Origin: Novosphingopyxis sp038234155
Lineage (GTDB): Bacteria > Pseudomonadota > Alphaproteobacteria > Sphingomonadales > Sphingomonadaceae
Assembly (NCBI GenBank): GCA_038234155.1
Contig: JBBSUT010000001.1
Location: forward strand, 17,455 to 81,454
Direction of reading: 5' to 3'
DNA: 64,000 nucleotides
The notes beneath the pieces were generated by a model. It was given only the letters and a program-made list of their open reading frames with translations. It was not told the DNA's origin and searched no databases. Position numbers and translations under genes: made by a program. Positions 41,777 through 51,360 of this stretch are shown here, piece after piece. The first letter of the stretch is position 1; each line of letters opens with the position of its first letter.

Positions 41777-44479
41777 ATGTCCTTTGCCCGTAATGCCGGC
41801 CGGCTGCTTGCCGCCGCTTCCATGCTCGCCGTCGCCGTGCCGACCTTTGCGCAGATGGCCCCAGGCAAGGCCGCCGATGCCCGGCCCGCTACGCAGTCCG
41901 ATACGGTCGACACCAGCCTGCCCACGCAGTTGCCGCGCACCGCGGTGCCGCATCATTATACGATAGACATCATTCCCAGCGCCCAGGCGCTGGCATTCGG
42001 CGCATCGGTGCGCATCGCTCTGGATATCGTGAAGCCAACGGCCACGCTGGTGATGAACGCAGCCGATCTCACGATCGACGGCGCGACGCTCTACGGGCCG
42101 GGCGGCACGGTGCACAAGGCGACCGCCACGCTGGACGCCAAGGCGCAGACTGCCAGCTTCGATTTCGGCGAAGAGCTGCCGACCGGCGCCTATCTGCTCG
42201 ACATGCTCTATTCCGGCAAGATCAGCACGCAGGCGAACGGCCTGTTTGCGCTGGATTACAAGGACCCCGATGGCACGGACCGGCGCGGGCTGTTCACGCA
42301 GTTCGAAGCGCCCGACGCGCGCCGCTTCGTGCCCAGCTGGGACGAACCGGATTACAAGGCGGTGTTCGATCTTTCGGCTACCGTGCCATCAGACCAGATG
42401 CCGCTGAGCAACATGCCGGTGAAATCCACCGAGGATGTCGGCGGCGGAATGTCGAGGATCACCTTCGGCAGCACGCCCCCGATGTCGAGCTATCTGCTGT
42501 TCTTTGGCCTGGGAGATTTTGAGCGGATCCATCAGCAGGCTGGCGGCACCGATGTCGGCGTTGTGATGAGCCGCGGCAAGACCGATCAGGGGCAATATGC
42601 GCTGGACAGCGCGTCCGCCATCCTGCCCTTCTACAACGATTATTTCGGCACCCCCTATCCGCTGCCCAAGCTCGATAATATCGCCGGGCCCGGCCAGTCG
42701 CAGTTCTTTGGTGCGATGGAGAACTGGGGCGCGATCTTCACGTTCGAGCGTGTCTTGCTCAACGATCCCAGCATCAGTTCCGAAGGCGATCGCCAACGCA
42801 TCTTCTCGGTGGCGGCGCACGAAATGGCGCATCAGTGGTTTGGCGATCTGGTCACCATGGCCTGGTGGGACGATCTGTGGCTGAATGAGGGGTTCGCCAG
42901 CTGGATGGAGAACAAGACCACCGCCACGCTGCATCCCGAGTGGGGCGCGGACATTGACCGGGTCGGCGCGCGGGAAGCGGCGATGGGGCTGGACAGTTAT
43001 GCCGCCACGCACCCCATCGTGCAGACCATCCGCACGGTGGAGCAGACCAATCAGGCGTTTGACACCATCACCTATTCGAAGGGCGAGGCGGTGATCGCCA
43101 TGCTCGAGGCCTATGCCGGCGCCGATGTGTGGCGCAAGGGAGTGCAGGATTACGTCAAGGCGCACCAATATCAGAACACGCGGACCGACGATCTGTGGAG
43201 CGCCGTGGAAGCGGCGGGTGCCACCGATCTCACCCGCATCGCGCATCAATTCACGCTGCAACCGGGCGTGCCGCTGATCCAGGTTGGCGCGGCGCAATGC
43301 CAGGGCGGCAACACCGCCTTCACGCTGACGCAAAGCGAATTTTCGTCCGACCGGCGCGAGGGAGTGCTGGCGAACCCGCAGAGCTGGAACGTGCCTGTGC
43401 TGGCATCGACGATCGGCGGCAATAGCGTCGACATGGTGACCGAGGGCAAAACCACGCAGATGACCGTGCCGGGCTGCGGTACCTTGCTGGTGAACGCTGG
43501 TCAGGCGGGATATTATCGCACGCTCTACGGCGCGCCGCAGCTTGCGGCGCTGGCGCAGCATTTCGGCCAGCTCAAGCCGATCGACCAATATGGGCTGCTC
43601 AACGACAATATAGCGCTGGCTTACGCCGGCTATCAACCGATCGGAGGCGCGCTCGATCTGGTTGCCGCGATTCCTGGCAATGCCGATCCGAAGGTTCTGG
43701 CCGAGGGGATGAGCAGTTGGACCAATCTCTATGGCCTGTTCGAGGACGAACCGGCGGTGCATGAAAAAATTGGCCAGCGGATCCAGACCGAATATGCGCC
43801 GGTGCTAAGCCGACTGGGTTTCGCCGTAAAGAGCGGCGAACCGGCCGGCGAAACCCTGCTGCGCCCCACGCTGATATCCGCGCTTGGCGCCACCGGCCTG
43901 GCTTCAGTCAAGACCGAGCGCGCACGATTGCTGCAGGCGCTGGCGATCGATCCCAAGGCACTCGACGGCCCGCTCAAGACGACCTGGCTGGAACTGATCG
44001 CGCGCGATGCCAGTGCGGCCGAATGGGAGCAACTGCATCAGCTGGCGCAAGACGCCAGCGGCTTCACCGAGCGCTCGGCGCTCTACGGGGTGCTCGGCGG
44101 AACCAAGGATGACGCGCTGGCGGCCAAGGCACTCGATCTCGCCATCACCGATGAACCGGGCGCGACCATCGGCGCTGCGATCATCTCCGCAGTGGCCTTT
44201 CGCCATCCTGAAATGGCGCTCGATTTCGCACTGGCGCATCCCGCTGACATCGACCGGATTGTCGATAACAGCGCGCAGTCGCGCTATGTCGCGCGGATCG
44301 CTGCGGCATCGGACAAGCCGGAGACGATCGAGAAGCTGGAAAGCTACGCCAAGGCCAATCTGGGCGAGGAAGCGCGCAAGCCGGTCGACCAGACGATCGG
44401 CATCGTCAAAGTCCGGATCGAAGCGCGGCGGCGAATCATGGATCAGGCACGCCAGTGGATTAACGCAAATGCGGTGTGA
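41777..44479 (+). CDS. Exported M1-family aminopeptidase
   Basis: A 900-aa zinc aminopeptidase with signal peptide (SFARNAGRLLAAASMLAVAVPTFAQ), thus periplasmic or secreted. Substrate-recognition motif FFGAMENWGAIF (GAMEN), zinc site VAAHEMAHQWFGDLVT with the third ligand Glu in LWLNEGFASWME, and the catalytic Tyr in FDTITYSKGEAV. An N-terminal beta domain and a C-terminal helical ERAP1-like domain complete the four-domain architecture. ATG 41777 (MSFARN) is preferred; the frame is open 225 bp upstream. Probably contributes to peptide scavenging, as may the exported M3 peptidase at 29.4-31.6 kb. Confidence 0.94.
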   Translation: MSFARNAGRLLAAASMLAVAVPTFAQMAPGKAADARPATQSDTVDTSLPTQLPRTAVPHHYTIDIIPSAQALAFGASVRIALDIVKPTATLVMNAADLTIDGATLYGPGGTVHKATATLDAKAQTASFDFGEELPTGAYLLDMLYSGKISTQANGLFALDYKDPDGTDRRGLFTQFEAPDARRFVPSWDEPDYKAVFDLSATVPSDQMPLSNMPVKSTEDVGGGMSRITFGSTPPMSSYLLFFGLGDFERIHQQAGGTDVGVVMSRGKTDQGQYALDSASAILPFYNDYFGTPYPLPKLDNIAGPGQSQFFGAMENWGAIFTFERVLLNDPSISSEGDRQRIFSVAAHEMAHQWFGDLVTMAWWDDLWLNEGFASWMENKTTATLHPEWGADIDRVGAREAAMGLDSYAATHPIVQTIRTVEQTNQAFDTITYSKGEAVIAMLEAYAGADVWRKGVQDYVKAHQYQNTRTDDLWSAVEAAGATDLTRIAHQFTLQPGVPLIQVGAAQCQGGNTAFTLTQSEFSSDRREGVLANPQSWNVPVLASTIGGNSVDMVTEGKTTQMTVPGCGTLLVNAGQAGYYRTLYGAPQLAALAQHFGQLKPIDQYGLLNDNIALAYAGYQPIGGALDLVAAIPGNADPKVLAEGMSSWTNLYGLFEDEPAVHEKIGQRIQTEYAPVLSRLGFAVKSGEPAGETLLRPTLISALGATGLASVKTERARLLQALAIDPKALDGPLKTTWLELIARDASAAEWEQLHQLAQDASGFTERSALYGVLGGTKDDALAAKALDLAITDEPGATIGAAIISAVAFRHPEMALDFALAHPADIDRIVDNSAQSRYVARIAAASDKPETIEKLESYAKANLGEEARKPVDQTIGIVKVRIEARRRIMDQARQWINANAV

Positions 44480-44538
44480 GGTGTTTGTCGCCTGATGTTT
44501 GACTGCGCAGAGCGCAGACATTGCCGGGTGAACCGACG

Positions 44539-46152
44539 CTATCGCATCAATCCGCCAAGCAAGCCGCGTGCGAACCGGCCCAGCCCCGGAAAGCCTATGG
44601 CTTTGCCAAGCTCGGTGCCGACCGAGCCGGCGGCCGCGCTGGCGGCGCTTTTGGTTGGCGAGGCACGGCTGGTCCGGCCAGACATCTGCCGCCCGATCAT
44701 GCCGCCCGCCGATGAGGCCGCAGCACCCATCGCTGCCTTGCCTGCCTTTTCCCAGATCGAGCTGGTACGCCGCGGGGCCTTGCGCACCTCTTCGACGCCT
44801 TTTTTATCGACGGCTTCGGCGGTTGCGGCGGCGTCCTGCGCCTTTTTGGCGAGCACCTCCTCGCACGATTCCCGGTCGACTTCACGGTCATATTTTTCGC
44901 CAAAGGGCGATATCGAACGGATGATCGCGCGTTCCTTCGGTGTCAGCGGCCCGGCGCGTGAGCGCGGGGGTTTGACCAGCGTGCGCTGCACGATCGACGG
45001 CGCGCCGTCTTCCATCAGCGTTGACACCAGCGCCTCGCCCACCTTCAATTCGGTGATTGCCGTCTCGACATCGAGATCTGGATTTTCGCGGAACGTATCG
45101 GCGGCGGCGCGAACCGCCCGTTTGTCGCGCGGCGTGAAGGCGCGCAGTGCGTGTTGTATGCGGTTGCCAAGCTGTCCCGCCAACGCTTCGGGAATGTCGA
45201 CCGGGTTCTGCGTGACGAAGTACACACCGACGCCCTTGGAACGGATCAGCCGCACCACCTGTTCGACCTTGTCGAGCAGCACTTTGGGCGCATCATCGAA
45301 CAGCAGATGTGCCTCGTCGAAGAAGAAGACCAGCTTCGGTTTGTCCGGATCGCCGATCTCAGGCAGCGCCTCGAACAGATCGGACAGCAACCAGAGCAGG
45401 AAGGTGGCGTAAAGCCGCGGGCTTTGCATCAGCTTGTCGGCAGACAGGATATTGACCTGACCGCGGCCGTCGGCATCCACCTGGATCAGATCGGCGATCT
45501 CCATCGCCGGTTCGCCAAAGAAGCGCGCGCCGCCCTGCGCATCGAGCTGCAGCAGTGCGCGCTGGATCGCGCCGACGCTGGCCGCCGAGACATTGCCGTA
45601 ACGTTTGGACAGATCGGCCTTGTTCTCGCTCGCCCAGAGAAGGAGCGATTGCAAATCGGCCAGGTTGAGCAGCAACAGCCCCTCATCATCGGCGGCGCGG
45701 AAGGCGATCTCCAGCACGCCGGCCTGGGTATCGTTCAATTGCAGCAGGCGGCCGAGCAGCAGCGGTCCCATCTCGGAAATGGTGGTGCGCACGGGATGGC
45801 CCTGTTCGCCGAACAAGTCCCAGAACACCACCGGATTGTCGGCGTAGCCGTAATCCTCGTAGCCGATCTCGGCGGCGCGCTTCATAAAGGCTTCGTGCAG
45901 CTTGCCGTTCGGTGACCCGGCCATGGCCATGCCGGCAATATCGCCCTTCACGTCGGCCAGGAATACGGGGACGCCCTGTCGCGAAAAGCTTTCGGCCAGG
46001 CTCTGCAACGTGATCGTCTTGCCGGTGCCGGTCGCGCCTGCGATCAGCCCGTGGCGGTTGGAGCGCTTGAGATTAAGCCATTGCGGCTCCCCGCCACCTC
46101 GCTGCACGCTTTGCCCGATGAAGATTGCTTCAGCGCTGTCTTTGGCCATCAT
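44539..46152 (-). CDS. HerA-like DUF853 (YjgR-type) P-loop ATPase
   Basis: A 537-aa ATPase of the HerA/FtsK superfamily, DUF853 group. Walker A is HGLIAGATGTGKTITLQSL, Walker B KLVFFFDEAHLLF, and the sensor region YFVTQNPVDIPEALAGQLGNRI is typical. The C-terminal ~90 residues are Ala/Gly/Ser-rich (MGAAASSAGGMIGRQMSG) and look like a flexible or membrane-associating tail. The biological role of YjgR proteins is not known; HerA relatives pump DNA. Starts 46152 and 46149 both suit AGGAG upstream. It is downstream of degQ but separated from it by a terminator, so independently transcribed. Confidence 0.88.
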   Translation of the reverse strand: MMAKDSAEAIFIGQSVQRGGGEPQWLNLKRSNRHGLIAGATGTGKTITLQSLAESFSRQGVPVFLADVKGDIAGMAMAGSPNGKLHEAFMKRAAEIGYEDYGYADNPVVFWDLFGEQGHPVRTTISEMGPLLLGRLLQLNDTQAGVLEIAFRAADDEGLLLLNLADLQSLLLWASENKADLSKRYGNVSAASVGAIQRALLQLDAQGGARFFGEPAMEIADLIQVDADGRGQVNILSADKLMQSPRLYATFLLWLLSDLFEALPEIGDPDKPKLVFFFDEAHLLFDDAPKVLLDKVEQVVRLIRSKGVGVYFVTQNPVDIPEALAGQLGNRIQHALRAFTPRDKRAVRAAADTFRENPDLDVETAITELKVGEALVSTLMEDGAPSIVQRTLVKPPRSRAGPLTPKERAIIRSISPFGEKYDREVDRESCEEVLAKKAQDAAATAEAVDKKGVEEVRKAPRRTSSIWEKAGKAAMGAAASSAGGMIGRQMSGRTSRASPTKSAASAAAGSVGTELGKAIGFPGLGRFARGLLGGLMR

Positions 46153-46201
46153 CTCGCTCCTGTCAGGATAGGCTTATCGGTGGCAGAAGGCGGCGGATAT
46201 G

Positions 46202-46235
46202 AAAAGACCCCGGAAGCGGCGGCGCGTCCGGGGTC
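46202..46235 (-). terminator. Intrinsic terminator after degQ
   Basis: GACCCCGGA (46206-46214) and TCCGGGGTC (46227-46235) form a perfect 9-bp stem with a 12-nt loop; the minus strand continues TTTTC. It lies 25 bp after the degQ stop. Confidence 0.93.
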
Positions 46236-46259
46236 TCATTCACGATGCCGATCGGACGG

Positions 46260-47822
46260 TCACTCGCTCTTGATGCGTACCGGCACGAACACCGGCTGCC
46301 CGCCCACGGGCTGAACCTGCAACAGGACGGCTTCCTTGCCGGATCGCTGTGCTGCACCGATCGCGTCTTCAAATGCGGTCACTGCGGCGACGCCGCGTCC
46401 ATCAACCCTGAGAATCACGGCGCCGCGTTCGATGCCCTTACGGGCTGCATCGCTGTTGGGATCGACGCCAGTCACCACCACGCCCTGCACATCGGCGCCG
46501 AGGCGCAGCTGGCGGCGGATATTGGGCGACAATTCCATCGTGGCGATGCCCAGATCGGTCTGCACAGCCTTTTGCGCCATGCTATCGTCCTGCACCGCAA
46601 ATTCTTCGCCATTGCCGCTCAGGCTTGCCAGCTCGTCGTTTGACGGACGCTGGCTGATCGTTACGTTCAACCGCTTGCGCTTGCCGTCGCGCACGACGTC
46701 CACCGGCACACTGTTGCCGACGGGAATGTTGGCGACGATGTAGGCGAGTGTATTGTCCCGGGTGACTTGCTTGCCATCAATTGCGACGATGACGTCCCCA
46801 GCTTCCACGCCGCCGTTGGCCGCCGACGCGCCCGGTACCACATTCTGGACGAATGCTCCGTTGTTCTTGTCCTGTATGCCGACAATCGACGCCGCCAGGT
46901 CCTCGGTTAGCGGCTGGAACTGGATGCCCAGATAGCCATGCTCAACCTTCTTGCCGCTCTTCAGGGCGTTGATAATCGGGGCGGCGACTTCGGACGGGGT
47001 TGCGAAACCCAGACCTACGCTGCCGCCGGTGGGCGACAGGATGGCGCGGTTGATGCCAATGACTTCGCCGTTCAGGTTGAACAACGGTCCGCCGCTGTTG
47101 CCCTGGTTGATTGAAGCATCCGTCTGGATGAACCGGTCGTAAGCGCCGCCGGTGTCGACGCCCTGCTGGCCGACGTTGCGGTACAAGGCGGACACAATCC
47201 CGCTTGTGACCGTACCGCCAAGGCCGAGCGGGTTGCCAATTGCCAGCACCCAGTCGCCCACGCGCGCGGCGGTGGAATCGCCCAGCTTGACGAAAGGCAG
47301 CGGGCCCTTGGCATCAATCTTGAGCACCGCGATATCCGACTGTTCGTCCCGGCCCACCAGCGTGGCGGGATATTCGGTGCGATCGGGCATGATGACGGTG
47401 ATGGATTCGACCGTGGCGTTTTCGTTGCCCGGCGCGACGACGTGATTGTTGGTGACGAGATAACCGTCCGCCGAGATCAGAAAGCCCGATCCCAGCGATT
47501 GCGCTTCCTGCGTGCGCGGCTGGGCCTGCTGCTGGCCGCTGCGCTGTCCGAAAAACTGGCCGAGAATACCCGCCATCGGGTTGCTTTCCACCTTGACGGT
47601 CTGCCTGGTTGAGATGTTGACCACGGCTGGCTGCAGCTGCTGGGCCAGATCGGCGAAGCTCATCGGCGCACCGCCCGGCGCCAACGCGCGCATCACATGA
47701 TCCTCGTTCTGGGCGGTTTGGGCGGTGACGGGCGTTCCGTTCACCAGCGCAAGCGAGCTGCCCCCCAAAAGAAGCGCTGCGGTAAAGGCATAGGCATAGC
47801 GCACGGTGGTATGTCCTCTCAA
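46260..47822 (-). CDS. degQ: Do/DegQ-family periplasmic serine protease
   Basis: A 520-aa HtrA-family protease-chaperone for misfolded periplasmic proteins. Signal peptide (YAYAFTAALLLGGSSLALVNG), trypsin-like domain with His in VTNNHVVAP, Asp in SDIAVLKID and Ser in NQGNSGGPLFN, then two PDZ domains (GYLGIQFQPL, VQGVVVTGVDPNSDAARKGI). The Gln-rich LA loop (QRSGQQQAQPRTQEAQ) is short, more like DegQ than DegP. Downstream of the hflK-hflC genes on the same strand with a 120-bp gap containing TTCA direct repeats, and ended by a strong terminator. Confidence 0.93.
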   Translation of the reverse strand: MRGHTTVRYAYAFTAALLLGGSSLALVNGTPVTAQTAQNEDHVMRALAPGGAPMSFADLAQQLQPAVVNISTRQTVKVESNPMAGILGQFFGQRSGQQQAQPRTQEAQSLGSGFLISADGYLVTNNHVVAPGNENATVESITVIMPDRTEYPATLVGRDEQSDIAVLKIDAKGPLPFVKLGDSTAARVGDWVLAIGNPLGLGGTVTSGIVSALYRNVGQQGVDTGGAYDRFIQTDASINQGNSGGPLFNLNGEVIGINRAILSPTGGSVGLGFATPSEVAAPIINALKSGKKVEHGYLGIQFQPLTEDLAASIVGIQDKNNGAFVQNVVPGASAANGGVEAGDVIVAIDGKQVTRDNTLAYIVANIPVGNSVPVDVVRDGKRKRLNVTISQRPSNDELASLSGNGEEFAVQDDSMAQKAVQTDLGIATMELSPNIRRQLRLGADVQGVVVTGVDPNSDAARKGIERGAVILRVDGRGVAAVTAFEDAIGAAQRSGKEAVLLQVQPVGGQPVFVPVRIKSE

Positions 47823-47882
47823 AATAGAATCCTCGTGAAAAAGCGGTCGGACGCCCCCAATTGGCTTTTTGGGTCATGGACG

Positions 47883-47906
47883 TTCAACGCTGAATGGCGA
47901 TTGAAT
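47883..47906. promoter_or_regulatory. TTCA/TGAA half-site cluster upstream of degQ
   Basis: Half-sites TTCA (47883-47886) and TGAA at 47891 and 47902. The latter two start 11 bp apart in the same orientation, the geometry of OmpR-family direct-repeat operators. They lie about 60-85 bp upstream of the degQ start. Which regulator binds is unknown. Confidence 0.4.
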
Positions 47907-47942
47907 ATCCATGGCAGGCGAGAATGACCTTGCGCGCGGGGT

Positions 47943-48794
47943 TCAATTGCCGCCGCTGCGGAAATTGCGCAGATAATCATTGTCAGGAGAGATCACGATA
48001 TTGGTGTTGCCCTTGCCCTGCTGGAAGGTGCGGGAATAGGATTCCATCGATCGATAGAAATCGTAGAAGGACGGGTCTTTTCCAAAGCTCTCGGCATAGG
48101 TGCGGGCAGCCTGCGCCTCGGCCTCGGCGCGGATGATCTGCGCCTGCTTTTCGCCCTCGGCGCGGATGGCCACGGCTTCCTGCTGGCGCGCGGTGCGCAT
48201 CCGCTCATAGGCCGATTGCAGCGGCGTGCCCTCAGGCAGATCGGCCCGCTTGATGCGCACGTCGATCACCTGCGCACCATATTTGTTGGCCTCGATGTTG
48301 AGCGCGGTCTGGATGTTCTCCATCACCTGCCCGCGTTCGGGGCTGAGCAATGTGGCGAAGCTGCGCTTGCCCAGCTCGTTGCGCAAGCTGGAGCCCAGGA
48401 TCGTGCGCAGCTGTTCGGCCAGCGCCTCCTCTCGCCGGATGGTGGTGTACATGCGCAAGGGGTCGGTGATGCGGAAGCGCGCATAGGCGTCGACCTGCAG
48501 GCGCAGCTGATCGGTCGACAGCACTTCCTGGCGGGCCATTTCGACGCGGCGGATACGCTTGTCGATAAACTGGATCTGCTCGATGAACGGCACCCGCGCG
48601 ACCAGATTGCCGGGCGTGGAGCCGAAGTCCTTGTCTCCGTTGAACGGGTTCACGATGCGCTGGGGCGCGCCGTAACGGGTGATGATCGCCTGTTTTGTTT
48701 CCGGCACGATCGACACGGTCATCATCAAAATAATGAGCGCGGCGAGCGCGATAAGCGCGAGCGCGATGGGGCTGCGAACCCAGCTGCTATTCAT
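47943..48794 (-). CDS. hflC: FtsH-modulating SPFH protein HflC
   Basis: 283 aa; with HflK it forms the membrane cage around the FtsH protease and modulates degradation of membrane proteins. One N-terminal helix (LALIALAALIILMMTVSIV), then the SPFH/band-7 domain (FIDKRIRRVEM, STDQLRLQVDAYARFRITDPL, ALNIEANKYGAQVIDVRIKRADLP) and a long coiled coil (ERMRTARQQEAVAIRAEGEKQAQIIRAEAEAQAA). Ends with Arg-Ser-Gly-Gly-Asn. Its ATG overlaps the hflK stop (ATGA). degQ follows on the same strand. Confidence 0.96.
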   Translation of the reverse strand: MNSSWVRSPIALALIALAALIILMMTVSIVPETKQAIITRYGAPQRIVNPFNGDKDFGSTPGNLVARVPFIEQIQFIDKRIRRVEMARQEVLSTDQLRLQVDAYARFRITDPLRMYTTIRREEALAEQLRTILGSSLRNELGKRSFATLLSPERGQVMENIQTALNIEANKYGAQVIDVRIKRADLPEGTPLQSAYERMRTARQQEAVAIRAEGEKQAQIIRAEAEAQAARTYAESFGKDPSFYDFYRSMESYSRTFQQGKGNTNIVISPDNDYLRNFRSGGN

Positions 48795-49894
48795 GGTGTG
48801 GGGGCCTCCGCTGCGGCGGCGGGTTGCTCGGCGCGGCGCTTAAGTTCGGGCAAAGGCAGATAGGGCGTCACGTTGCTGCCCGTCTCGACGATGGTCTTGT
48901 CGACATCGCCCAGCACGCCTTCCATGGTTTCGTAATAAATGCGGCGGCGTGTCACTTCGGGGGCCAGCCGGTATTCGGCATAGACCTTGTCGAACCTGGC
49001 AGTATCGCCAAGCGCGCGTTCGATCACCCGCTGGGAGAAGGCGCGGCTGTTGTTGATCGCCGATTCGCGTTCCTGCTTGGCCGCGTTCACTTCCTTGAAC
49101 GCCTCGTTCACCTCGGCCGGGGGATCGGACTGCAGGATGGCGATGCCGCGCACGGCGATGCCGGAGCGATAGCTGTCCAGGATCTGCTGCATGCGCTCGC
49201 GGACCTGCGTCTCGATATCGCCGCGCCCAGGGCCGATTGCGCTGATCAGCTCGAAATTTGCAACGGCGGCGCGCATAGCGCTTTCGCCCACTTCGGCGAC
49301 CGTCTGCTCGGGATCCTCCAGCTGAAACAGATAACGCTGGGGATTGCGCACCGACCAGCGCACTTCATAGGCCATGTCGATAATATTCTGGTCGCTCGTC
49401 AGGATCAGGTTTTCCTGGCTCTGGCTGGTCGACCCGATCTTGGTGTTGCGGATGGCCTGTGTGTCGACCTTTTGCAGGCGTTCCAGCGGCGCGGGCAGCG
49501 TCAGCTGGATACCCGGCCCGACAGTGCGGTTGTAGGCACCCAGCCGGGTGACCACGCCCTGCTCTTCTGCCCCCAGGCTGTGGAAGCTGGTGAAGATGAG
49601 CCAGAGCGAGACGAGCAGCACGGTAGCCAGCAACCAGACCGACTTGTTGCCCGCGCCGCCCGGCATGTTGAACTTGCCGCGGTTGCGGAACATGTCTTCC
49701 AGCGACGGGCCACGCGGCTTGCGCGGACCGCCGGAACCTTCGGGCGGCGGCGTCCACGGATTGCGCGGGCCACCATCACCCCCGCCCTTGGAGCCTCCGC
49801 CACCTTTGGAGCCGCTTCCCCAGGGACCTTGATCGTTCATCATGTTGCCGGTGCCTGCCGCGGCGGGACCAGGCGCGCTCGAATAATCCTTCAT
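48791..49894 (-). CDS. hflK: FtsH-modulating SPFH protein HflK
   Basis: About 367 aa, the partner of HflC. The N-terminus is Gly/Pro-rich (GSGSKGGGGSKGGGDGGPRN), as in other HflK proteins, then one membrane helix (VWLLATVLLVSLWLIFTSF) and the SPFH domain (GVVTRLGAYNRTVGPGIQL, LILTSDQNIIDMAYEVRWSV, RGIAILQSDPPAEVNEAFKEV). ATG 49894 (MKDYSS) and a later ATG (MNDQGPWG) are both possible; ribosome sites are weak for each. The open frame continues to 50074 but is unlike the family. hflC overlaps by 4 nt. Divergent from the Mrp gene with 73 bp between. Confidence 0.94.
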   Translation of the reverse strand: MKDYSSAPGPAAAGTGNMMNDQGPWGSGSKGGGGSKGGGDGGPRNPWTPPPEGSGGPRKPRGPSLEDMFRNRGKFNMPGGAGNKSVWLLATVLLVSLWLIFTSFHSLGAEEQGVVTRLGAYNRTVGPGIQLTLPAPLERLQKVDTQAIRNTKIGSTSQSQENLILTSDQNIIDMAYEVRWSVRNPQRYLFQLEDPEQTVAEVGESAMRAAVANFELISAIGPGRGDIETQVRERMQQILDSYRSGIAVRGIAILQSDPPAEVNEAFKEVNAAKQERESAINNSRAFSQRVIERALGDTARFDKVYAEYRLAPEVTRRRIYYETMEGVLGDVDKTIVETGSNVTPYLPLPELKRRAEQPAAAAEAPTP

Positions 49895-49967
49895 GCCCCT
49901 TGGTATAGGGAGCGGCGCGCAAGAAAAACAGTGCCAAGCGCGAATACTGTGCCTATGCCGCTTGCCC

Positions 49968-50945
49968 ATGGCCTCTACGCAGGAAATTGAACAGGTGCTG
50001 CAACGCGCCGGGAACGGCCGCGCCACGCTGGTGCGCTGGGACGACGCGGGCGCGATGGCGACGCTGGACGTCACCGGCCTGGACGTTGAGGAGCGCGCTC
50101 AGCTGGAGCGCGCCGTGCGCGAGACCGCGGCGCCATATCTGGGGCAGCGCACGCTGCGGCTGGCAATGACGGCATCGCGCAACAAGCCGCGGCTGATCGC
50201 GGTGGGCAGCGGCAAGGGCGGCGTGGGCAAATCCACGCTGGCCGCCAATCTGGCCGTGGCGATGGCGCGCCGGGGCCGGCCGGTTGGGCTGGTCGATGCC
50301 GATATCTACGGCCCGTCCGTTCCCACGCTGCTGGGCCGCGAAGGCGTCCGGCCGGAGGCGCAGGCCAGCAAGCTGGTGCCGGTGACGAGCGATCACGGCG
50401 TTCCGTTTCTTTCAATGGGTCAGCTGGTCGATGCCGGACAGGCGGTGGCCTGGCGCGGTCCGATGGCCGGCAAGGCGCTCGACCAGCTGATAGATGCGCA
50501 GTGGGGCGCGGCGACCGAGCTTGTGGTCGATTTGCCGCCGGGCACGGGCGATATCCAACTGTCGATGGTGCAGCGCCATAAGCCCGCCGCCGCCGTGATC
50601 GTGTCCACTCCGCAGGATCTTGCGTTGATCGACGCCGCGCGCGCCATCGCCTTTTTCGACAAGGCGGGCGTACCGGTGATCGGGCTGGTGGAGAATATGG
50701 CGGGCTATCTGTGTCCGCATTGCGGAGAGCTCAGCGATCCGTTCGGCCGCGGCGGCGCCGAGGCCGCGGCTGCAAAGCTCGATATGCCGTTCCTGGGGCG
50801 CATTCCGCTCGATATCGCGATTCGCACGGCCAGCGACGAGGGTGTGCCGCCGGCCGCAGGAGATAGTGTGCAAGGCCGGGCCTTTGCTGCCATAGCCGAC
50901 AAGGTGATCGACTGGATGGATGGGAATGCAAACAATGCCGCTTGA
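49968..50945 (+). CDS. apbC: Mrp/NBP35-family Fe-S cluster carrier ATPase (ApbC)
   Basis: A 325-aa P-loop protein that carries and delivers iron-sulfur clusters to apo-enzymes. A short MIP18-like N-terminal domain (about 1-70) precedes the ATPase domain, with deviant Walker A GSGKGGVGKSTLAANLAV, switch DADIYGPSVPTLLG and PPGTGDIQLSM. The cluster-binding CxxC is in MAGYLCPHCGEL. ATG 49968 (MASTQEIEQ) is used; the upstream in-frame ATG at 49893 lies over the hflK start region. The CoA-binding gene overlaps its stop, giving a coupled pair. Confidence 0.92.
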   Translation: MASTQEIEQVLQRAGNGRATLVRWDDAGAMATLDVTGLDVEERAQLERAVRETAAPYLGQRTLRLAMTASRNKPRLIAVGSGKGGVGKSTLAANLAVAMARRGRPVGLVDADIYGPSVPTLLGREGVRPEAQASKLVPVTSDHGVPFLSMGQLVDAGQAVAWRGPMAGKALDQLIDAQWGAATELVVDLPPGTGDIQLSMVQRHKPAAAVIVSTPQDLALIDAARAIAFFDKAGVPVIGLVENMAGYLCPHCGELSDPFGRGGAEAAAAKLDMPFLGRIPLDIAIRTASDEGVPPAAGDSVQGRAFAAIADKVIDWMDGNANNAA

Positions 50946-51360
50946 ACGGGATGAAGACATCAGGACGCTGCTCGAGAACACGCAGCGGATTGCAATGGTG
51001 GGCGCGTCGCCCAAGCCGGACCGCGCGAGCAACGGCGTGCTGAAATTCCTGCTGGATCAGGGCTATGACGTGATCCCGGTCAATCCAAGTCATGCCGGCA
51101 GTAGCATCCACGGCGCCGTTGTGGTCGCCGCGCTCGCGGATATCGAAGGGACGGTCGATCTCGTCGATATCTTCCGCAACAGCAACGATGCTGGCGAGAG
51201 CGTGGATGAGGCGATCGCAATTCGCGCCAAGGCGGTTTGGATGCAGCTGGGCGTGATCGATCATGCCGCCGCGGCCCGCGCCGAGGATGCCGGGCTCGGC
51301 GTGGTGATGGACCGCTGCCCGAAGATCGAAATTCCGCGTCTCGGTGTCCCAAGCCGCTGA
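50935..51360 (+). CDS. CoA-binding (YccU-type) protein
   Basis: A ~141-aa Rossmann-fold protein of the CoA-binding domain family (CoA_binding_2), homologous to E. coli YccU and the N-terminus of succinyl-CoA synthetase alpha. Motifs IAMVGASPKPDRASNGVLKFLL, GYDVIPVNPSHAG and VWMQLGVIDHAAAARAEDAGL, with an Arg-Cys (VVMDRCPKIE) near the end. Function is not established. It starts inside the end of apbC, and the molybdenum hydroxylase gene starts inside its 3' end, so three genes are tightly packed. Confidence 0.85.
   Translation: MPLERDEDIRTLLENTQRIAMVGASPKPDRASNGVLKFLLDQGYDVIPVNPSHAGSSIHGAVVVAALADIEGTVDLVDIFRNSNDAGESVDEAIAIRAKAVWMQLGVIDHAAAARAEDAGLGVVMDRCPKIEIPRLGVPSR

Noticed and set aside
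42389..43762. 457-codon minus-strand ORF opposite the M1 aminopeptidase
   Set aside because: The plus strand encodes intact GAMEN and HExxH motifs across it; the minus frame has none.
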